Assembly (NCBI GenBank): GCA_030427065.1
Contig: JAUHWU010000008.1
Location: forward strand, 1-51,635
Origin: Gammaproteobacteria bacterium
GTDB taxonomy: Bacteria > Pseudomonadota > Gammaproteobacteria > Pseudomonadales > Pseudohongiellaceae
DNA: 51,635 nt
Reading direction: 5' to 3'
The notes below the pieces were generated by a model. The model worked only from the letters and a program-made list of their open reading frames with translations. It was not told the origin of the DNA and made no database searches. A program made the position numbers and the translations under genes. Positions 46,149 to 51,635 of this stretch are shown one piece after another (position 1 is the stretch's first letter; each line of letters opens with the position of its first letter).

Positions 46149-48254
46149 ATGTTGGATATCGGAAACATTCGTAAACTATTCGTTTTCATCCTGGCACAAT
46201 TATTGCCGATAGACGTGGCTGCGCAAGATGGCATTGATAGCTGGACATCCATCTCCGATCAGCGTCTTCATACTCCCGAGCCGGGTGACTGGATGAATTA
46301 TCGACGCAGCTATGATGTTACCGGGTTCAGTCCGCTGGATGAGATTAACCGCCGCAATGTGGATGACCTGCGCATGGTCTGGAGCTATTCCATGCGCGAT
46401 GGCAGTCGCTGGCTGGCTACCCCGATTGTTGCCAATGGTCTTATGTATGTCGGTGAAGGCACGGGTCGCATCATGGCGCTGGATGCGGTGACTGGTGAGT
46501 TGGAGTGGAGTCATACCCGAACCTTTCCTGCCGACATAGCGCTGTCAGAGGCCAACCGCCGTTTTCGCGGGGTGTCCATTTATGGCGATACCATCTACTG
46601 GGGTACCTCGGACAGTTACCTGGTGGCATTGAATGCCCGTACCGGTGATCAACTGTGGGAGGCAAAGACAGCGGATTATCGTGATGGTGAAGGCCATGCC
46701 CATCCGCCATTGATTGCCAATGGCAAAGTATTTCTTGGCATGTCTGGCGGGGATTTTGCGGCGCGCGGCAGTCTCAAGGCGCTGGACGCAGAAAGCGGAG
46801 AGATACTCTGGACTTTCTATACCATTCCCGGCCCTGATGATCCGGGCGCTGAAAGCTGGGACTGGGATACCGAGTATCCTCCCGCCGGTGCGGCTACCTG
46901 GAATACCCTCAGTTATGATCCTGAACTCAATCTTGTTTACGCGCCAACGGGCCAGCCTGCTCCCTGGACCACCACACCGGAAGGGCATGGCGATGCGCTT
47001 TATGCCAACAGTGTCATCGCGATTGATGCCGATAGTGGCGAATTGCGCTGGCATTATCAATTGGTGCCCGAGGATAACTGGGACCGCGCCACCTATGAAA
47101 GCATGCTGGTGGACCTTGAAATTGATGGCCGTATGCGCAAAGCACTTATTCAGCATGGCAAGATCGGCTGGGCGGTTGTACTGGACCGTGCTACCGGAGA
47201 GTTTCTGCATGCCTTTCGAACCGCTTACGACAATACCATTACTGGCTGGAATGAAAGCGGCAGCCCAATCTATAACCCGGAGACGGTTCCGCAACCTGCG
47301 GATGTAGATTCCGGAAAAGTGTTTCAGGTGTGCCCACATCCCCATGGTGCCCGCAACCTCAATGCCCCGAGCTATAGCGCTGAAACCGGTCTGTATTATC
47401 TGGGAGTCAATAACTCCTGCATGAATGCCATTGTCGTTACGCCAGTCAGACATAGTCGCTTTGGTTTGACCGGGACTACCTATACTCCCTCTCTGGCACC
47501 GGGTTATGACTTTGTGGGTGAGTTTGTTGCCTTCGATCCGGTGGCGGGTACCCGCGAATGGGTTTGGCGTCCCGAGAGTGGTGCGCCCATGACGGCATCA
47601 GCCCTGTCCACCGCTGGCGGTATTGTTTTCGGTGGTTCTGCAGACCGGCAATTCTTCGCTTTGAATGACGAGAATGGTCGGCTGTTATGGCAAACAAGAC
47701 TTAATGGGGATGTTTCCGGTGCGCCAATTTCCTATGAGATAGAGGGTAAACAATATATCGCCATTACTGCCGGAGGGCTTGCGGCACAAACCGGCACACT
47801 GGGCCGATTGGTTGATGTTGATGTCACCCAGGGCTCCGGCGTGATCTGGGTGTTTGCCTTGCCTGAACGCACACCCTCCCAGGTACCGCGACCGGAAAGA
47901 GCCAATGTGCCAACACGTTCAGTGGCCGCAGGCGTTTTCAGCCCGGCACAGGTTGCCCGGGGAGAACAGGTGTTTACGCAGAATTGCATTCAATGTCACA
48001 CGGCAGAAAATTTTTCCGGACAAAGCCTGCAGGCTAAATGGGGCAGTTTTACCCTGGGGGATATCTATCGTGATATTTCCATCGCCATGCCGCCACAAAA
48101 TCCAGCTGGTCTTGCTTCGGAAGATTACGCCAGTATTGTGGCGTATCTGCTCAGCAAATCAGGGTATCTGCCGGGAGATTCCAATACTCAATTACCGGGT
48201 GACAGATTTCAATTACAACGTTTTGTCATTGATGTGCCGGGTATGGCCTACTGA
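46149..48254 (+). CDS. PQQ-dependent quinohaemoprotein dehydrogenase
   Basis: 701 residues with a signal peptide (cut near DVAAQ). An eight-blade PQQ propeller has repeats such as LMYVGEGTGRIMALDAVTGE, YLVALNARTGDQLWE and FFALNDENGRLLW. The C-terminal cytochrome c domain carries CIQCH, so electrons pass through haem to a periplasmic acceptor. The vicinal Cys pair of methanol dehydrogenase is absent (no Cys before CPHPHG), and GGD replaces the usual GAE Ca-ligand word. The ATG at 46149 has AAAGGA at 5 nt, better than the one at 46143. Likely an alcohol or aldehyde dehydrogenase; substrate unknown. Confidence 0.88.
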   Translation: MLDIGNIRKLFVFILAQLLPIDVAAQDGIDSWTSISDQRLHTPEPGDWMNYRRSYDVTGFSPLDEINRRNVDDLRMVWSYSMRDGSRWLATPIVANGLMYVGEGTGRIMALDAVTGELEWSHTRTFPADIALSEANRRFRGVSIYGDTIYWGTSDSYLVALNARTGDQLWEAKTADYRDGEGHAHPPLIANGKVFLGMSGGDFAARGSLKALDAESGEILWTFYTIPGPDDPGAESWDWDTEYPPAGAATWNTLSYDPELNLVYAPTGQPAPWTTTPEGHGDALYANSVIAIDADSGELRWHYQLVPEDNWDRATYESMLVDLEIDGRMRKALIQHGKIGWAVVLDRATGEFLHAFRTAYDNTITGWNESGSPIYNPETVPQPADVDSGKVFQVCPHPHGARNLNAPSYSAETGLYYLGVNNSCMNAIVVTPVRHSRFGLTGTTYTPSLAPGYDFVGEFVAFDPVAGTREWVWRPESGAPMTASALSTAGGIVFGGSADRQFFALNDENGRLLWQTRLNGDVSGAPISYEIEGKQYIAITAGGLAAQTGTLGRLVDVDVTQGSGVIWVFALPERTPSQVPRPERANVPTRSVAAGVFSPAQVARGEQVFTQNCIQCHTAENFSGQSLQAKWGSFTLGDIYRDISIAMPPQNPAGLASEDYASIVAYLLSKSGYLPGDSNTQLPGDRFQLQRFVIDVPGMAY

Positions 48255-48279
48255 TCTCAATCCATGACGATATTGAGAT

Positions 48280-49190
48280 TCATTGCTTTTTTTTGGTAAT
48301 GGTCTGCATGGTGAGCTGGTAAGCCTCATAATATTTTCCACCAAGTTTTATGGCTTTTCCTGCATGAGATTTTGCAGCAGCCATGTCGCCGATTTCAAAC
48401 TGCACCTGTGCCAGGTTGTTGCAGGCGGGAGCGTAGTCCGGATATTTCGAAATAAGCGTAGAATACAGTTGTTTGCCTTTGCCTGTTCCCGGCAGCGTAG
48501 TTTAAATTGGCATATCCCATGAGCAGATCCCGGTCATCGGGCCAGCGCTGCAGTCCACTTTTACAGGCCGGCATTACAACGTATAAAGGATTATGGGGCT
48601 CCAATGCCACCACGGCATGAAAATAAAATGCAGGATCAGCGGAGACAGGGACAAGACCCGATTCAACGACCAGCAGACGACAATACTGACTGCGTGCCAA
48701 GGTGTTTTAAAATGCGCGCAGTGAAACCTCGTAGTTTTCAAGGGGTCCGGAGTTCAGGATTATTTTTCCCCGTTCCAGGTCATAACCCCTACCACCGCGA
48801 AATGCCATTTCTGGTACCAGGACATACCGAGATTTTGCAGTACCAGAACCGGATGCCCGGCATTATTCTCCAATAACAGTGTGTCGAGTGACGGGCTTAT
48901 CTGGCAAGCCAGTCTGCCGGCGCTTCGCGTAACCGCTACCATTTCAATCTGGAAGGATCCCTTTCTTGCAGGCACATAAACCAGAGGCATGAGTTCCTCA
49001 GGTGACACGGAAATACCACTGGCTGTCAGCATCGTAGCAAGTGTTGCCGGTCCACACTGGTAGATATCCTGCGGAAAAAACGGGATATCTTCCAATATCA
49101 CAGGATTGGCAAAAGCCGCGGGGATATCGCTGATCATCCTGCCGGTATGACAGCGCCAACAAGAGTATTACGCTTATTGGTGGCGCCCAG
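48280..49190 (-). pseudogene. PA2778-type C39-like peptidase/TPR pseudogene
   Basis: Fragments in several frames join into one protein: IPFFPQDIYQCGPATLATML (the C39-like Cys) and HPVLVLQNLGMSWYQKWHFAVV (His), then KIILNSGPLENYEVSLRAF, a TAA near 48708, HNPLYVVMPACKSGLQRWPDD, and after a frameshift near 48490 YPDYAPACNNLAQVQFEIGD and a final AGKAIKLGG TPR. At least two frameshifts and one stop are seen, and the leader is also out of frame. Assignment rests on family recall. Confidence 0.7.
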
Positions 49191-49412
49191 GCAAAAAATA
49201 TATTCTGGCAGGTGGCAGGGCAGGTAAGCATAGGTGCGGATGCCCACTTCGAAGGTATTATCCTGTCAAAACCGCGATTACATTGCAGACTGGCGCTACC
49301 ATGAACGGCAGGGCCCCCGCTCAAACCATGGTCGCTCTGGACAGTGCAACGGTCACCAAACCAGTGCTCTGATTATTGAATCAACGGTTGTTTCAATGAC
49401 AGTGTTGTCATG

Positions 49413-49449
49413 AAAAAAACCGGCAAGGTTTATGTTGCCGGGTTTTTTC
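49413..49449 (-). terminator. Bidirectional intrinsic terminator
   Basis: Stem ACCGGCAA/TTGCCGGG with flanking A7/T6 and loop GGTTTATG, downstream of pldA on the minus strand and at the head of the decayed peptidase gene. Confidence 0.85.
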
Positions 49450-49527
49450 TTGTTTGTATTTTCAATGGCGAAGTATTATTCATGGCAATACAGGATGGCA
49501 GATAATCCTATTGATTTCAGTGTCAGC

Positions 49528-50604
49528 CTAGCGGTTAAATTCAAATCCCACGCCCCAGCTATTGGTGTACTTGTAGTAATTTACCATGTCACTGTTATAA
49601 CCACTGCGGGCCCACAAGTAGAATGGCAGGCCGGCAAAGTTGGTGGTGAGTTCTATCTGGGTAGTATTGTTTTCAAACGGTTTGGCATAGCCGGTTTGCT
49701 GAATCAGTTCGACTTTATCAAAACAAAGCAGATCATTACATTCAGTATTTCTCAGGTTATATTGCAGTGAAAACATCAGTCCGTTGTAATTTCTGCGGGG
49801 TCTGTTTTGAATTCCATCCCCTTCCCACTCATTGTATTCTTCCGGTTTACCCTGGAATACACCGTCGCCAAGATAATGACGGTACTCAATATGGGTTTCA
49901 GTACGACCATCCAGGTCAAACAATAATGGCGTATTCCACTGTTTATGCCAGTCAACAGACAGGTAGTCCCAGCCGCGGCTGATGCCTTCGCGGGCCGAGA
50001 TGTCGGGCAGGCCATCCGCTCGTGCATTCTCCAGAGCCTGTTTAAAGGCCAGTGCATTGGTTATACGTTGCCCATTGGACTCATGGCCATAGCCAAAGTC
50101 CCAGTAACTGGGATTGGTCCGATCCAGAACGCCATCACGCCAGACCCGCATAAACATCTCCGGATTGTAACGCCTGGCAACAACAGGCGCTGAGGGGCGG
50201 GAGCCGATGTACTGGGAAAAACGCGTGGTAAAGGCAAGATAGAGTCGCGGAATATTCCTGTCCTGGTCGATATCAAACATTTTGGCCAGTTCATCCACCA
50301 CGGGAGACAGCACCGGGTGTTTCACCGACAGCGTGGCATCAAGATAAAACTCACTGTCATCCTGGGAATCGGTACGACCAAGTAATTTGTTGGCCTCATG
50401 ACTGGTCAGACCATCGATACCAAAGCCAAACAAGGGTTCATAGCCGCTGTTGATCTGCGGGGCATAGCTGTCGAAGCAGGCCAGTCGTGACGCCGTATCT
50501 GAAATAGCCGGGCAGGTTGAATAGGCCTCATCATAGTCGGCAGCAATTACCTGACCAGACAGTAGCAGGATGGCAATGACAAAAATATATGCGGTTCTGA
50601 GCAT
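49528..50604 (-). CDS. pldA: Outer-membrane phospholipase A (PldA family)
   Basis: 358 residues: a signal peptide (VIAADY cut), an N-terminal extension, then a 12-strand barrel. The active site is visible in FGYGHESNGQR (His174, Ser176) with an Asn in the following ITNALAF strand, as in OmpLA. The protein hydrolyses outer-membrane phospholipids when it dimerises on damage. The end YKYTNSWGVGFEFNR is a barrel-terminal strand. Confidence 0.92.
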   Translation of the reverse strand: MLRTAYIFVIAILLLSGQVIAADYDEAYSTCPAISDTASRLACFDSYAPQINSGYEPLFGFGIDGLTSHEANKLLGRTDSQDDSEFYLDATLSVKHPVLSPVVDELAKMFDIDQDRNIPRLYLAFTTRFSQYIGSRPSAPVVARRYNPEMFMRVWRDGVLDRTNPSYWDFGYGHESNGQRITNALAFKQALENARADGLPDISAREGISRGWDYLSVDWHKQWNTPLLFDLDGRTETHIEYRHYLGDGVFQGKPEEYNEWEGDGIQNRPRRNYNGLMFSLQYNLRNTECNDLLCFDKVELIQQTGYAKPFENNTTQIELTTNFAGLPFYLWARSGYNSDMVNYYKYTNSWGVGFEFNR

Positions 50605-50667
50605 GGAGAATTACTCTTTTCTGGAAATTGCGGGGTCAGTGGAGGGCACAGAATATCCGGGGAGTTA

Positions 50668-51096
50668 TTAATCCGCCGATTGCAGACTGACCAACATGAT
50701 GATTGATTCGACAAGCTCGAATTCGGCATCACGATATTTCGGTGGGCCAAAGCGGGGCACGACATTATTGGAAACAGCTACCTTCTCTTTGGGGATGCCG
50801 AGAAATCCGGTTTTCAATTCGCCATTGCTGTCTTCATCATGGATTACTGAAAACGCATAGTTGCCAGCAGGCAGATCAGCAATGACAAAACGGGCGCGAC
50901 CTTCGCTATCAATTTTCAGTGTTTGCGAAAGAATTGGCTGGTCCAGGAAATTGTCTTTGGAATCGAACAGATCGAAAATAGCCTGTCCCTCATTGGCACC
51001 GGCACCGGAGACTTCTACGGTAAGTGTGAGCTGCTGTTGCTGGGAAAAACTGTGAAAGGCAAGTCCACATAAACACAGAAAGATAAAAATTTTCAT
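50668..51096 (-). CDS. DUF2141-domain periplasmic protein
   Basis: 142 residues with a signal peptide (SFSQQQ). The beta-sandwich words ANEGQAIFDLFDSKDNF, FVIADLPAGNYAFSVIHDEDSNGELKTG and GPPKYRDAEFEL are those of DUF2141 proteins, which are uncharacterised. Its stop is 63 bp upstream of pldA's start on the same strand, possibly one transcript. Confidence 0.9.
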   Translation of the reverse strand: MKIFIFLCLCGLAFHSFSQQQQLTLTVEVSGAGANEGQAIFDLFDSKDNFLDQPILSQTLKIDSEGRARFVIADLPAGNYAFSVIHDEDSNGELKTGFLGIPKEKVAVSNNVVPRFGPPKYRDAEFELVESIIMLVSLQSAD

Positions 51097-51267
51097 CTGA
51101 TTTTCCTATGCTAATCAGGGGGCGGTAGAACGGAAGTGTTATACCCGAAAATAGTTGCAGTTTTCCAATTTTTTACATCAATACTGAGTTGATGAAGTGT
51201 AAACCAACACTATCAGATTATGAGGGTATCAGTAACCCGTGTTGATCAGAAAAGAAGGGGAAGGTGT

Positions 51268-51635
51268 TTATTGATTGTTAAATCGGTCAGGGGTCTTCAA
51301 CGGGATATCCTGGAAAGGCTCTCTTATCTCAAGAATTTCAGGGACCCAAAAGCGGAACACTTTTTCTTCCTTTTTTAGTATTCCCCACATTATGCGTTCA
51401 TCAGTGGAGCGATCCCATGCGATGCCCTGGCCTTCAATCCACGGAACATTTACCGTTGCCAGCCAATGTACCTGACTGCCCTGGTCGGGAATCTGTAGAA
51501 CATAGACTTCAGGATGGTCATGACCGGTAATATAGAGAAATCCATCTGCGCCCCAGGAACCACCGGAATTGCTCATGGGGGTAAAGCGTTCATGCAGGGC
51601 TGAGGGGAAAAGCCAGCGTTCGAGAATCGTAAAGT
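51268..51635 (-). CDS. C-terminal part of an unrecognised protein, cut by the window edge
   Basis: 122 codons are visible, and the frame stays open to the window edge. Readable words are RWLFPSALHERFTPMSNS, GADGFLYITGHDHPEVYVL and GQGIAWDRSTDERIMWGIL, suggestive of beta-propeller-like strands. The internal Met at 51576 is not the start, as the frame continues upstream. Function not recognised. Confidence 0.6.
   Translation of the reverse strand, partial: FTILERWLFPSALHERFTPMSNSGGSWGADGFLYITGHDHPEVYVLQIPDQGSQVHWLATVNVPWIEGQGIAWDRSTDERIMWGILKKEEKVFRFWVPEILEIREPFQDIPLKTPDRFNNQ

Noticed and set aside
46545-47453. 302-residue minus-strand open frame inside the PQQ gene
   Set aside because: Antisense to a well-recognised protein, no family motif, no ribosome site.
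1-51635. CRISPR arrays, insertion sequences, integrases or phage genes
   Set aside because: None recognised; the repeats present are short palindromes and purine words only.

Overview
The window looks like chromosomal DNA of a free-living, probably marine, gammaproteobacterium. Evidence: the fabA-fabB pair for anaerobic-type unsaturated fatty acid synthesis, galU, divergent uvrA/ssb, a solo RmlD-type reductase, uup-mtfA, a PldA-type outer-membrane phospholipase, TonB uptake, PQQ dehydrogenase chemistry, and REP-like palindromes between convergent genes. The genus cannot be fixed from the sequence. No phage, insertion sequence, rRNA or CRISPR array was seen.

Layout. 1-6 kb: fabA-fabB (minus) diverge from a sugar-nucleotide block, manC-galU-manB (plus), that supplies GDP-mannose and UDP-glucose for surface polysaccharide. 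6-11.5 kb: an exported/accessory catabolic-looking block (NHL/PAL-like propeller, lipoprotein sulfatase, NIPSNAP, SnoaL-like and Tat-exported dienelactone hydrolase) followed by a SlyD-type isomerase. 11.5-14.2 kb: minus-strand genes including a type-II cytochrome c lipoprotein, an SGNH hydrolase and a NYN/LabA-type nuclease that has no ATG/GTG/TTG start and appears to begin at AUC. 14.4-21.3 kb: a YdcH-like protein, a minus-strand GGCT-MATE-uup-mtfA run, and an SLC13 transporter. 21.4-28.2 kb: a two-gene molybdenum hydroxylase (IorAB type), an EamA transporter, and a methionine-rich TonB receptor with a palindromic operator candidate upstream. 28.3-38.6 kb: uvrA/ssb, the RmlD-family gene with a lysine-rich tail, a TauE transporter, a REP cluster, moeA, a lipoprotein, a PCu(A)C copper chaperone, and an overlapping symporter-cupin-yaiI operon. 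39.2-43.7 kb: a SET-domain methyltransferase overlapping a divergent fold-III PLP enzyme, preceded by a promoter followed at once by an intrinsic terminator, and convergent to a GCS2-type amidoligase plus M14-type deacylase pair. 43.8-51.6 kb: tRNA-Gln with a broken 5' duplicate, cytochrome b561, two tandem BLUF photoreceptor pseudogenes in AT-rich DNA, a PQQ quinohaemoprotein dehydrogenase, a decayed PA2778-type cysteine peptidase, pldA, a DUF2141 protein and a truncated gene at the window edge.

How it fits together: moeA makes the molybdenum cofactor needed by the IorAB-type hydroxylase; manC and manB feed the same GDP-mannose pathway; uvrA and ssb are a classic divergent DNA-repair pair. 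The points most worth a second look are the NYN gene with the apparent AUC start, the SET-PLP pair with its promoter-terminator leader, the two inactivated BLUF genes, and the duplicated tRNA-Gln fragment.
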